NCBI RefSeq assembly: GCF_042675705.1
Contig: NZ_JBHTJJ010000005.1
Length of the DNA: 64,000 nt
Source: Ruegeria arenilitoris
GTDB taxonomy: Bacteria; Pseudomonadota; Alphaproteobacteria; Rhodobacterales; Rhodobacteraceae
Strand: one strand, 5' to 3'
Shown: one piece after another, positions 26,829-34,947 of the stretch
Numbering within the stretch: the stretch's first letter is position 1
How the letters are laid out: every line of letters starts with the position of its first letter
Notes under the pieces: generated by a model
Told to the model about the DNA's origin: nothing
The model's input: only the letters and a program-made list of their open reading frames with translations
The model's database searches: none
Position numbers and translations under genes: made by a program

Positions 26829-26837
26829 CGTTGCAGG

Positions 26838-27887
26838 TCAGGCGGCCTGCGGGTGCAGTTTTTCCTCGACGATGGATTCGGCCACCGCATGGGGGCTGAC
26901 GCCATCGACCTTGGCGCGGGTCAGGATGCGGTCCATCGTCCGCTCCAGCGCTTCGAGCCGCTGACCGACCCAGGCTTCGCGGTCCTTGATCTTCAGGATC
27001 TCGGTCGCGACGTTCACGATCCCGCCGCCATTGGCCACGAAATCCGGGGCGTAGATGATGCCGCGGTCATGCAGGCGCTGCGCGTCGGCATCGGTCGCCA
27101 GCTGGTTGTTGGCTCCACCGGCCACCGCGCCGACCTTCAGCAACGGAATGCTGGTTTCGTTCAGAATGCCGCCGATCGCGCAGGGCGCGAAAATATCCGC
27201 CTCGGCCGCATAGATCGCATCGGGCGCGACGGCCTGCGCCGCGAACCGGTCCGCCAGCCGGGCGGTCTGGCCCGTATCGATGTCGGTGATCACCAGTTTC
27301 GCCCCTGCGTCATTCAGCAGCGCGCACAGATGTTCGCCCACATGACCCAGCCCCTGCACCGAGACGGTCTTGCCGCTCAGGTCCGCGGACCCGAACCGAT
27401 GCCGCGCAGTCACGCGGATGGCGTTGAAGATCCCGCGGGCGGTGATGGGCGACGGGTCGCCGCTGGCGAAGGGGCCATCGGGCAGACCGGCGACATATTC
27501 GGTTTCGGTGCCGATCTGGGCCATGTCGGCCGGGGTCATGCCCATGTCCTCGGCAGTCCAGTATTGGCCGCCAAGGCTTTGGACCACGCGCCCGAAGGCC
27601 TGCAGCAACCGGGGCGTCTTGTCCGCGGTCGGGTCGCCGATGATCACGGCCTTGCCCCCGCCCAGCGGCAGATCGGCCGCGGCGTTCTTGTAGGTCATGC
27701 CCCGCGACAGGCGCAGCGCATCGTCCAGCGCCTCGGACGGGTGGCCATAGGTGCGCATCCGCACGCCACCCGCTGCAGGCCCCAATTGCGTGGAGTGGAT
27801 CGCCACAAAGCCCGAAAGCCCGCTGGCGGCGTCTTTGAATTCGACCACACGCTCGTGATCTGGCGCGTCAATCGTGGTTATTTCCAT
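26838..27887 (-). CDS. Leu/Phe/Val-type amino acid dehydrogenase (leucine dehydrogenase-like)
   Basis: The 349-residue protein belongs to the Glu/Leu/Phe/Val dehydrogenase family. It has HSTQLGPAAGGVRM, RLSRGMTYKNAAADLPLGGGKAVI with the catalytic Lys, the proton-relay Asp in YWTAEDMGM, and the NAD motif VQGLGHVGEHLC. It oxidatively deaminates branched-chain or aromatic amino acids. The frame is open to 27965, but the ATG at 27887 follows GGAGGAGC. It is divergent from an Lrp-family gene, the likely regulator, and ilvE lies just beyond, pointing to branched-chain amino acid turnover. Confidence 0.88.
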   Translation of the reverse strand: MEITTIDAPDHERVVEFKDAASGLSGFVAIHSTQLGPAAGGVRMRTYGHPSEALDDALRLSRGMTYKNAAADLPLGGGKAVIIGDPTADKTPRLLQAFGRVVQSLGGQYWTAEDMGMTPADMAQIGTETEYVAGLPDGPFASGDPSPITARGIFNAIRVTARHRFGSADLSGKTVSVQGLGHVGEHLCALLNDAGAKLVITDIDTGQTARLADRFAAQAVAPDAIYAAEADIFAPCAIGGILNETSIPLLKVGAVAGGANNQLATDADAQRLHDRGIIYAPDFVANGGGIVNVATEILKIKDREAWVGQRLEALERTMDRILTRAKVDGVSPHAVAESIVEEKLHPQAA

Positions 27888-27939
27888 TTTGCTCCTCCGG
27901 AATGACAGATCGAGTCTGCCACATCCGACCGAGCGATTT

Positions 27940-27977
27940 TCGCCAATACGTGCTGGCCAACACATTGCTCTTGGCGA
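27940..27977. promoter_or_regulatory. Candidate operator between the leucine-dehydrogenase-like and lrp genes
   Basis: The inverted repeat TCGCCAA (27940-27946) and TTGGCGA (27971-27977) is centred in the 129-base divergent region, with a related GGCCAA half-site between. The half-sites are about 31 bp apart, near three helical turns, which suits a multimeric Lrp-type regulator. The assignment is by inspection only. Confidence 0.35.
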
Positions 27978-28016
27978 TAATAATAATCCGAGCCGACAAT
28001 TTTAGGGATTTTCCCC

Positions 28017-28478
28017 ATGGATCAGATCGACCGCAAGATCGTGCGCGCGCTGCAGCAGGACGGGCGCATAACCGTTCTGGACCTGGCCGAAAAGGTGGGC
28101 CTTTCGCCCACACCCTGCGCGCGACGCCTGGACCGCCTGCGCCGCGACGAGGTGATCACCGGATATTCGGCGCAGGTCGACCCCGAGAAGCTGGGCTTTG
28201 GCGTCACGATTTTCGTGTCTGTCGAACTTGAGAAACAGGACCGCAACGCCATCGACGCTTTCGAACGCGCCATTTTGCGCTGTGATGAAGTGATGGAGTG
28301 TTACCTCATGACCGGCTCGCGCGACATCCTGCTGCGCGTCGTGGCGCGTGACCTGACCGCCTTTGACGCGTTTCTGGAAAACCGGTTAATGCAGATTCCC
28401 GGCATCCGCAACCTGCGCTCCAACTTCGCCCTGCGCGCAATGGTCAAGCGCGACGTGTTGCCTATGGCGACGGGATAA
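28017..28478 (+). CDS. Lrp/AsnC family transcriptional regulator
   Basis: The 153-residue protein has the N-terminal AsnC-type helix-turn-helix (MDQIDRKIVRALQQDGR, DLAEKVGLSPTPCARRLDRL) and the C-terminal RAM/ligand domain (ECYLMTGSRDILLRVVARDL). Such regulators sense amino acids, often leucine or branched-chain ones, and typically control the divergent neighbour and themselves. Divergence from the dehydrogenase gene suggests a BkdR-like or leucine-responsive local regulator. Confidence 0.92.
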   Translation: MDQIDRKIVRALQQDGRITVLDLAEKVGLSPTPCARRLDRLRRDEVITGYSAQVDPEKLGFGVTIFVSVELEKQDRNAIDAFERAILRCDEVMECYLMTGSRDILLRVVARDLTAFDAFLENRLMQIPGIRNLRSNFALRAMVKRDVLPMATG

Positions 28479-28536
28479 TCTGCTGGACCTCAGGCGCGCG
28501 CGCTCCTACGGTTCGGCGGAATTGACGGAGGGCAAA

Positions 28537-29400
28537 ATGGCAGTCGGCAAGAATATCCGCACTTATTTCGATGGCAAATGGCACGATGGCGATGCCCCGA
28601 TCATGCGGGCTGCGGACCACGGGGCCTGGTTGGGTTCGTCAGTGTTTGACGGAGCCCGCCGATTTGATGGCATGACCCCGGATCTGGCCGCTCATTGCGA
28701 CCGGGTGAACCGCTCGGCCGAGGCGCTGATGCTCACTCCGACCGTGACCACCGAACAGATGGTCGAACTGATCCGCGAAGGTCTTGAAGCTTACCCGACC
28801 GAGGCCGCCGTCTACATTCGCCCTATGTACTGGGGGATCGACGGAGACGCGACGGCGATCGTGCCGCAGGCTGACAGCACAGGCTTTGCCATCTGCCTCG
28901 AAGAAATCCCGATGGCGCCCGAGGCGGCCTCGGTCACGCTGACGACCACCCGCTTCCGCCGCCCGGTTCTGGAAAGCGCGGTAGTCAACGCCAAGGCCGG
29001 GTGCCTTTATCCAAACAACGCCCGAATGCTGGCGGAAGCACGATCCAAGGGGTTCTCAAACGCATTGGTGACCGATGCCATGGGCAACGTGGCAGAAACC
29101 GCAACGGCCAACATCTTCATGGCCAAGGATGGCGAGGTGTTTACTCCGGCACCGAACGGCACCTTCCTTGCAGGCATCACCCGTGCGCGGCACATCGACA
29201 ATCTGCGGCGCGACGGTGTGACGGTTCACGAAACTGTTCTGACCTTCGACGATTTTCACGACACGGACGAAGTGTTCATGTCCGGCAACATGAACAAGGT
29301 CACGCCCGTGACCGCACTGGACGACACGCAATATCAGATTGGCCCTATCACGCGCCGCACGCGCGCGCTCTACTGGGACTGGGCGGCCAGCAACCAATAA
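28537..29400 (+). CDS. ilvE: Branched-chain amino acid aminotransferase (PLP fold type IV)
   Basis: The 287-residue class IV aminotransferase has FDGKWHDGDAPIM at the start, GSSVFDGARRFDG, the PLP-lysine region VVNAKAGCLYPNNARMLAEA near residue 150, and GNVAETATANIFM. It interconverts branched-chain amino acids and their keto acids. The frame can begin at a TTG at 28522, but the ATG at 28537 directly follows GGAGGGCAAA. A D-amino-acid aminotransferase role cannot be fully excluded, since family members overlap. Confidence 0.87.
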   Translation: MAVGKNIRTYFDGKWHDGDAPIMRAADHGAWLGSSVFDGARRFDGMTPDLAAHCDRVNRSAEALMLTPTVTTEQMVELIREGLEAYPTEAAVYIRPMYWGIDGDATAIVPQADSTGFAICLEEIPMAPEAASVTLTTTRFRRPVLESAVVNAKAGCLYPNNARMLAEARSKGFSNALVTDAMGNVAETATANIFMAKDGEVFTPAPNGTFLAGITRARHIDNLRRDGVTVHETVLTFDDFHDTDEVFMSGNMNKVTPVTALDDTQYQIGPITRRTRALYWDWAASNQ

Positions 29401-29475
29401 GCGAAGGCCCGTCGCGGCCCGAGTTGCCAGACACCGAATGCTCGGGCATGATCCCGAAAACCGAAGAGGACATTC

Positions 29476-29931
29476 ATGCGCAAGTTCCTTGTAGTTCTTG
29501 ACGATAGCCGCGAGTGCCTGAACGCCATGCGTTTCGCCGCGATGCGTGCTGCGCATACGGGCGGGGGGGTGACCATCCTCTCGGTCATTCCTCCGGACGA
29601 GTTCAATCACTGGATCGGCGTGGCCGAAGTGATGCGGGAAGAAGCCCGCGAGCGTATCCATGCGCATTTCGAGGTATTTGCAAAGTGGATGCGCGACAAG
29701 CAGGGGATCGATCCGGAACTGGCGATCCGCGAGGGTGAGCCCGTTCCGCAGATCATCGAGCATGTCCGCTCGGATCCCGAGATCGGCGTCCTTGTTCTGG
29801 GTGCGGGTACCGACAAGAAGGGCCCGGGTCCACTGGTCACTCAGTTGACGCGGAATTCCGGCAGCTTGCCGATTCCGATCACCATCGTTCCGGGCGACCT
29901 GAGCAAGGAGAAGCTCGAAGAGATCACCTGA
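29476..29931 (+). CDS. Universal stress protein (UspA family)
   Basis: The 151-residue protein has the Usp fold: KFLVVLDDSRECLNAMRFAAMRA at the start and VLVLGAGTDKKGPGPLVTQL near residue 110. The ATP-binding G-2x-G-9x-G(S/T) pattern is incomplete, so nucleotide binding is uncertain. Usp proteins accumulate under stress or growth arrest. The stop codon overlaps the next ATG by one base (TGATG). Confidence 0.87.
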   Translation: MRKFLVVLDDSRECLNAMRFAAMRAAHTGGGVTILSVIPPDEFNHWIGVAEVMREEARERIHAHFEVFAKWMRDKQGIDPELAIREGEPVPQIIEHVRSDPEIGVLVLGAGTDKKGPGPLVTQLTRNSGSLPIPITIVPGDLSKEKLEEIT

Positions 29932-30524
29932 TGCCCGCCACCCTGCACTTCTGGTTCGATTTCGCCTCGACCTATTCCTACCTCAGCGCCATGCGGGTCG
30001 AACGGGACGCGGCAGCCTGCGGCGTGCAGGTGGACTGGCAGCCATTCCTTCTGGGTCCCATTTTTGCCGAGCAGGGGTGGAAAACCTCGCCGTTCAACAT
30101 CTATCCGGCCAAGGGGCGGTACATGTGGCGCGACATGGAACGGCTATGCCGGCAGCGTGACCTGCCCCTGACCCGACCTGCCGAGTTTCCGCAAAACGGC
30201 CTGAAGGCTGCACGCCTTGCCCTTGCCATCCCACAAGGTGAAGCGCGCGCGGCATTCTCCGGCGCCGTTTTCGCCGCACAATTTGGCCAAGGCCTTAATG
30301 TTTCGGAAGAGCCTGTCCTGCGCAGCGCCCTGTCCGCCGCCGGCGTCCCCGAGGACATGATCGACCGAACCGCAGACGCTGACATCAAGAGTTCTCTGTT
30401 TGAACAGGTTGCCCGCGCCAAATCGCTGGGGATCTTCGGCGCCCCCAGTTTTGTCGTGGATGAGGAGCTTTATTGGGGCGATGACCGGCTGGACATGGCA
30501 ATCCGACAGGCCGCAGCTATTTAG
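29931..30524 (+). CDS. 2-hydroxychromene-2-carboxylate isomerase family protein (DsbA-like, kappa-GST fold)
   Basis: The 197-residue protein starts LHFWFDFASTYSYLSAMRVE, the DsbA-family thioredoxin-like start of kappa-class GST and HCCA isomerases. It ends with LGIFGAPSFVVDEELYWGDDRLDMA, the family's cis-proline region. NahD-type enzymes isomerise a hydroxychromene carboxylate with glutathione in naphthalene degradation, but no aromatic-degradation genes are nearby, so the physiological substrate is unknown. Confidence 0.82.
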   Translation: MPATLHFWFDFASTYSYLSAMRVERDAAACGVQVDWQPFLLGPIFAEQGWKTSPFNIYPAKGRYMWRDMERLCRQRDLPLTRPAEFPQNGLKAARLALAIPQGEARAAFSGAVFAAQFGQGLNVSEEPVLRSALSAAGVPEDMIDRTADADIKSSLFEQVARAKSLGIFGAPSFVVDEELYWGDDRLDMAIRQAAAI

Positions 30525-30592
30525 AACCGTTCCAAATCTTGACTTCCCGGCCACTGACGCGCATATCAGAGCCAACTGATACGGAGCGCGCC

Positions 30593-31156
30593 ATGTTCAT
30601 CCAGACCGAATCCACGCCCAACCCGGCCACGCTGAAATTCCTGCCCGGTCAGACCGTGCTCGAGGCCGGTACAGCGGATTTCCCGACTGCCGAAGCCGCG
30701 CAGAACTCGCCTCTGGCGCAGCGCATCTTTGCGGTCAGCGGTGTGACCGGAGTTTTCTTCGGCAATGACTTCGTGACCGTCACCAAAGACGACGGCGTGC
30801 AGTGGGACCACATCAAACCCGCCATCCTGGGCGCCGTGATGGAGCACTACCAGTCCGGCCAGCCGGTGATGGGGGCCGGGGTGGAAACCGCGTCCGGTCA
30901 TGCTGAACATTCGGGTGAGGACTCGGAAATCGTCAACCAGATCAAGGAATTGCTGGACAGCCGCGTGCGCCCCGCCGTGGCGCAGGACGGCGGTGATATC
31001 ACCTTCCACGGCTTTGACCGCGGCGTCGTCTACCTGCATATGCAAGGCGCCTGCGCTGGGTGCCCGTCCTCAACGCTGACCCTGAAGATGGGAATCGAGA
31101 ACCTGCTCCGCCATTACATCCCCGAGGTGACCGAGGTTCGCCCTGTTGCCGTCTGA
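30593..31156 (+). CDS. nfuA: NfuA/NifU-like iron-sulfur cluster carrier
   Basis: The 187-residue protein has the Nfu N-terminal domain (MFIQTESTPNPATLKFLPG) and, after residue 105, a NifU domain with CAGCPSST whose CxxC binds a [4Fe-4S] cluster at a dimer interface. It delivers clusters to target apo-proteins. GGAGCGCGCC precedes the ATG; the frame is open upstream to 30539 but lacks a ribosome site there. It overlaps tsaB by 11 bases. Confidence 0.93.
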   Translation: MFIQTESTPNPATLKFLPGQTVLEAGTADFPTAEAAQNSPLAQRIFAVSGVTGVFFGNDFVTVTKDDGVQWDHIKPAILGAVMEHYQSGQPVMGAGVETASGHAEHSGEDSEIVNQIKELLDSRVRPAVAQDGGDITFHGFDRGVVYLHMQGACAGCPSSTLTLKMGIENLLRHYIPEVTEVRPVAV

Positions 31157-31736
31157 TCAAACAATTCTGGCATTTGACACATCGGCCGCGCATTGCGCGG
31201 CCGCTTTGCTGCGCGGGCCAGACATCGTCGTGAGCCGCGCCGAAACCATGACCCGCGGCCAGGCGGAATGCCTGATGCCTCTGCTTCAGGACATCCTGGC
31301 AGAAGGCGGGGTTTCTTGGGCGGATATCGACGCGATCGGTGTCGGGACGGGTCCGGGCAATTTCACAGGAATTCGCATCTCGGTCTCTGCCGCCCGAGGG
31401 CTGGCGCTTGGATTGAACAAGCCGGCAATCGGCGTTTCGGGCCTTGAAGCCTTGGCGGCCTTGGCGCCCGAAGGGCGGATCCCAGCCATTCCCGCCCCCC
31501 GCGACCAAGTTTATGTGCAAGCGCCCGACGGGACGCCGCAACTGATGACGCAGGGACAGGCAGAATCACTTGGCGCCCTGTTTTTGTGCGACGATGCGGA
31601 TGCAGTCGTCCGGGCCATCGCCCGGATTGCTTCTGGACGTGTTGACCTTGTGTCAGACTCCCCTGCCCCCCTGTACGTTCGCCCCGCGGATGCCGCCCCG
31701 TCGCGCGATACGCCGCCGCCTTTGCTGGACCCATGA
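31146..31736 (+). CDS. tsaB: tRNA threonylcarbamoyladenosine biosynthesis protein TsaB
   Basis: The 196-residue ASKHA-fold protein has ILAFDTSAAHCAAALL at the start, ADIDAIGVGTGPGNFTGIRIS near residue 65, and AARGLALGLNKPAIGVSGLEAL, all diagnostic of TsaB. With TsaD and TsaE it makes the universal t6A37 modification of ANN-decoding tRNAs. It starts at a TTG within the end of nfuA and overlaps rimI by four bases. Confidence 0.93.
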   Translation: MPSDQTILAFDTSAAHCAAALLRGPDIVVSRAETMTRGQAECLMPLLQDILAEGGVSWADIDAIGVGTGPGNFTGIRISVSAARGLALGLNKPAIGVSGLEALAALAPEGRIPAIPAPRDQVYVQAPDGTPQLMTQGQAESLGALFLCDDADAVVRAIARIASGRVDLVSDSPAPLYVRPADAAPSRDTPPPLLDP

Positions 31737-32146
31737 CCCCACAGGAAATGGCCGAGACCCACGGCGCGGCTTTCACCCAGTCCCGCCCATGGACCGCTGA
31801 TGAATTTGCTGAGCTTCTTACCAACCGCTTCATCCATGTCGTTGGAAACAAAACAGCATTTGCCTTGATCCAGGTCATCGGCGACGAGGCCGAGCTGCTG
31901 ACCATCGCGACGCACCCCGATCACCAGCGGCAGGGTCTGGGCCGCGTCTGCATGCAGGCATGGCACGACAGGGCTCGCGATCTGGGTGCGCGCCGGGCGT
32001 TTCTTGAGGTGGCATCGGACAACGCGGCCGCCATTGCACTCTACCAAAGTTGCGGCTATGCGCGCTGCGGTCTTCGGCCGGGATATTACCGACGCGGCAA
32101 GGCTGACAAAGTAGATGCAATCTTGATGGAGCGCGCGCTACCCTGA
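31733..32146 (+). CDS. rimI: GNAT N-acetyltransferase, ribosomal protein alanine acetyltransferase RimI-like
   Basis: The 137-residue GNAT protein has the acetyl-CoA loop in THPDHQRQGLGRVCMQAWHD near residue 60 and FLEVASDNAAAIALYQSCGYARCGLRPGYY, the standard RimI C-terminal region. RimI acetylates the N-terminal alanine of ribosomal protein S18. The tsaB-rimI coupling (ATGA overlap) is a widespread gene pair and supports the name. Confidence 0.88.
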   Translation: MTPQEMAETHGAAFTQSRPWTADEFAELLTNRFIHVVGNKTAFALIQVIGDEAELLTIATHPDHQRQGLGRVCMQAWHDRARDLGARRAFLEVASDNAAAIALYQSCGYARCGLRPGYYRRGKADKVDAILMERALP

Positions 32147-32172
32147 CGAAAGCCGGGCATTTCTGAGACCAA

Positions 32173-32195
32173 ATGGTCAAAAAGCGGTTGACCAT
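32173..32195. promoter_or_regulatory. Candidate operator overlapping the promoter of the nucleoside ABC operon
   Basis: A perfect 8-bp inverted repeat, ATGGTCAA (32173-32180) and TTGACCAT (32188-32195), is separated by 7 bases and lies about 110 bases before the bmp start codon. Its right arm contains TTGACC, which could be the -35 element, so binding would block transcription. The regulator is unknown; a GntR-type dimer is one possibility. Confidence 0.45.
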
Positions 32196-32250
32196 GGCTG
32201 TTTCAGACGGCCTTAATTGCCGCTATCACAGCAGTTCTGCTCGCTCTGAG

Positions 32251-32276
32251 CGGGGCTGGGCAAAAGCCCCTGCCCC
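32251..32276 (+). other. Leader hairpin upstream of the bmp gene
   Basis: CGGGG...GGGC-AAAA-GCCC...CCCCG forms an interrupted hairpin (32251-32276) in the untranslated leader. It has no T-run after it, so it is more likely an mRNA structure than a terminator. No known riboswitch class was recognised. Confidence 0.35.
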
Positions 32277-32302
32277 GAAGCCATAAAAAACAACGGGAGT
32301 AT

Positions 32303-33304
32303 ATGATGACCCTGATGAAATCCTTGATGGGCGCGGCCGCCGCGTTTGCACTGACCGCAGGAGCGGCGCTGGCCGAACCAGCGATCATCTTCGATCTGGG
32401 CGGCAAGTTCGACAAATCGTTCAACGAAGCAGCCCATAACGGCGCCAAGCGCTGGGCCGACCAGACCGGCAAGTCTTATCGCGAAATCGAGCTGCAGTCG
32501 GAAGCGCAGCGCGAACAAGCCCTGCGTCGTTTCGCTGAAGCCGGTGCAAACCCGATCATCACCATGGGCTTTGCCATGGCTGATCCGCTGGCCGCCGTCG
32601 CACCTGACTATCCCGACACCAAGTTCGTCGCCGTCGACGTCAGCTGGCTGGACGCGCCGAACATCCGCCAGGTCTCGTTCGCCGAGCATGAAGGCTCGTA
32701 CCTGGTCGGCATGATGGCCGCGATGGCATCCAAGTCGGGTACCGTCGGCTTCATCGGCGGCATGGACATTCCGCTGATCCGGCACTTTGGTTGCGGCTAC
32801 GCCCAGGGCGCAAAGGCCGTAAACCCTGACATCAACGTCGTCGCCAACATGACCGGCACCACCCCGGCCGCATGGAACGACCCGGTGAAGGGCTCTGAGC
32901 TGACCAAAGCTCAGATCAGCCAAGGCGCTGACGTGATCTACGCCGCCGCAGGCGGTACCGGCGTCGGTGTTCTGCAGACCGCGGCCGACGAAGGCATCCT
33001 GTCGATCGGCGTGGACAGCAACCAGAACCACCTGCACCCGGGCAAGGTCCTGACCTCGATGCTCAAGCGCGTGGATGTGGCCGTTTATGACGCCATGAAA
33101 GCAGGCGAAGATGTCGAGACCGGCAAGTTCACCATGGGGCTGGCACAGGACGGTGTCGGCGTTGCCATGGATGAAAACAACGCCTCGCTGGTGAGCGACG
33201 AGATGAAGGCCGCCGTCGAAAAGGCGCGCCGCGACATCATCGACGGCAATGTCACCGTCGTCAGCTACTACGAGAACGACAGCTGCCCGGCACTGCAGTT
33301 CTGA
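32303..33304 (+). CDS. BMP-family (PnrA-like) ABC transporter substrate-binding protein
   Basis: The 333-residue protein has a signal peptide (LMGAAAAFALTAGAALA) and the BMP/Med fold: FDLGGKFDKSFNEAAHNGAKR, PDTKFVAVDVSWLDAPNIRQVSF, VGFIGGMDIPLIRHFGCGY and ADVIYAAAGGTGVG. BMP proteins bind purine nucleosides in characterised cases. No lipobox Cys is visible, so it is probably a soluble periplasmic protein. Two consecutive ATGs follow CGGGAG; the first was chosen. It leads an operon with an ATPase and two permeases. Confidence 0.92.
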   Translation: MMTLMKSLMGAAAAFALTAGAALAEPAIIFDLGGKFDKSFNEAAHNGAKRWADQTGKSYREIELQSEAQREQALRRFAEAGANPIITMGFAMADPLAAVAPDYPDTKFVAVDVSWLDAPNIRQVSFAEHEGSYLVGMMAAMASKSGTVGFIGGMDIPLIRHFGCGYAQGAKAVNPDINVVANMTGTTPAAWNDPVKGSELTKAQISQGADVIYAAAGGTGVGVLQTAADEGILSIGVDSNQNHLHPGKVLTSMLKRVDVAVYDAMKAGEDVETGKFTMGLAQDGVGVAMDENNASLVSDEMKAAVEKARRDIIDGNVTVVSYYENDSCPALQF

Positions 33305-33310
33305 TATCGC

Positions 33311-33338
33311 GCGGGGCGGGGGAAACCTCCCGTCCCGC
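33311..33338 (+). other. Intercistronic hairpin between the binding-protein and ATPase genes
   Basis: A long GC stem (GCGGGGCGGGGG at 33311-33322 with CCTCCCGTCCCGC at 33326-33338, including G-T pairs) has a short AAA loop and starts 7 bases after the bmp stop. There is no following T-run. Such structures commonly protect the binding-protein message from 3' decay, giving more binding protein than transporter. Confidence 0.5.
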
Positions 33339-33416
33339 ATCCACTCATGCCGCTGTTTCGCCACGACAGAATGATCGCGAAATCAGCGCAGCTTCTACGG
33401 CAATCGAGGACAAGAC

Positions 33417-34946
33417 ATGACAGTCCCCGCCATCGAGCTCAAAGGGATTTCCAAAGCCTTTGGGCCAGTTCAAGCGAACAAGGACATCTCGATCAGCGTC
33501 GCCCCCGGCACGATCCACGGGATCATCGGTGAAAACGGTGCGGGCAAGTCCACGCTGATGAGCATTCTGTACGGCTTCTACAAGGCCGACAAAGGTGAAA
33601 TCTGGATCAACGGCAAAAAGACCGACATCCCCGACAGCCAGGCCGCGATCGCCGCGGGTATCGGCATGGTCTTTCAGCATTTCAAGCTGGTCGAGAATTT
33701 CACCGTTCTGGAAAACATCGTTCTGGGCGCCGAAGATGGCGGGCTGCTGGCCCCCTCGCTGGCCAAGGCCCGGAAAGAGCTGAAAGAGCTCGAGGAAGAA
33801 TACGAGCTGTTCGTGGACCCCGACAAGCGTATCGACGAGATCGGCGTGGGCATGCAGCAGCGGGTAGAAATCCTAAAGGCGCTGTACCGCAAGGCGGAGA
33901 TTCTGATTCTGGACGAACCTACCGGGGTGCTGACCCCGGCCGAGGCCGACCAGTTGTTCCGCATCCTCGACCGGCTGCGCGCCGAAGGGAAGACCATCAT
34001 CCTGATCACCCACAAGCTGCGCGAGATCATGGAAGCCACCGACACAGTGTCGGTGATGCGCCGCGGACAGATGACCGCCACGGTCAAGACCGCCGAGACC
34101 AACCCCGAGGAACTGGCCGAGCTGATGGTCGGGCGCAAGGTTCTGCTGCGCGTCGACAAGGTGCCGGCCAAACCCGGCAAGCCGATTCTGGAAATCGAGA
34201 ACCTGCGGGTGACGGATTCGGCGGGCGTCGAGCGCGTCAAAGGCATCGACCTGACTGTCCGCGCGGGCGAGATCGTGGGCATCGCGGGCGTCGCGGGCAA
34301 CGGGCAGTCCGAGCTGCTCGAAGTGTTGGGCGGCATGCGCCCGGGATCAGGCGTGATCAAACTGAATGGTACGCCTCTGGCGCTCAGCGGACCCGAGGCG
34401 GACGGTCAGGCCCGGCGCGCCCAAGGCATCGCCCATGTGCCCGAGGACCGGCAACGCGAAGGTCTGATCATGGACTTCCACGCCTGGGAAAACGTGGCCT
34501 TCGGCTATCACCGAGACCCCGCCTATCAGCGCGGGATTTTCATGAACAACGCCGCCCTGCGCGCCGACACAGAACGCAAAATCGAGAAATTCGACGTGCG
34601 TCCGCCTAATGGCTGGCTGTCGGCCAAGAACTTTTCGGGTGGAAACCAGCAGAAGATCGTGGTTGCACGCGAAATCGAGCGAAACCCCGATTTGCTGCTG
34701 GTGGGCCAGCCGACCCGCGGCGTGGACATCGGCGCGATCGAGTTCATTCACAAGCAGATCGTCGCCCTGCGCGATCAGGGCAAGGCGATCCTGCTGGTCT
34801 CGGTCGAACTGGAAGAGATCTTCTCACTGTCCGACCGGATCGCGGTGATGTTCGACGGACATATCATGGGCGAGCGCTTGCCCCATGAAACGGATGAAAA
34901 AGAACTGGGCCTGTTGATGGCCGGTGTTGCGGGGGAGGCCGCGTAA
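33417..34946 (+). CDS. ABC transporter ATP-binding protein with two ABC domains (nucleoside uptake)
   Basis: The 509-residue protein has two nucleotide-binding domains. The first has Walker A GENGAGKST near residue 40, Q-loop MVFQHFKL, degenerate signature VGMQQRVEILKAL, and Walker B ILDEPTGVLTP. The second has a degenerate Walker A (GVAGNGQSELLE) but a good signature FSGGNQQKIVVARE near residue 406. This asymmetry is normal in the YufO/NupA/RbsA type. It energises uptake through the two permeases that follow. Confidence 0.93.
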   Translation: MTVPAIELKGISKAFGPVQANKDISISVAPGTIHGIIGENGAGKSTLMSILYGFYKADKGEIWINGKKTDIPDSQAAIAAGIGMVFQHFKLVENFTVLENIVLGAEDGGLLAPSLAKARKELKELEEEYELFVDPDKRIDEIGVGMQQRVEILKALYRKAEILILDEPTGVLTPAEADQLFRILDRLRAEGKTIILITHKLREIMEATDTVSVMRRGQMTATVKTAETNPEELAELMVGRKVLLRVDKVPAKPGKPILEIENLRVTDSAGVERVKGIDLTVRAGEIVGIAGVAGNGQSELLEVLGGMRPGSGVIKLNGTPLALSGPEADGQARRAQGIAHVPEDRQREGLIMDFHAWENVAFGYHRDPAYQRGIFMNNAALRADTERKIEKFDVRPPNGWLSAKNFSGGNQQKIVVAREIERNPDLLLVGQPTRGVDIGAIEFIHKQIVALRDQGKAILLVSVELEEIFSLSDRIAVMFDGHIMGERLPHETDEKELGLLMAGVAGEAA

Positions 34947-34947
34947 C

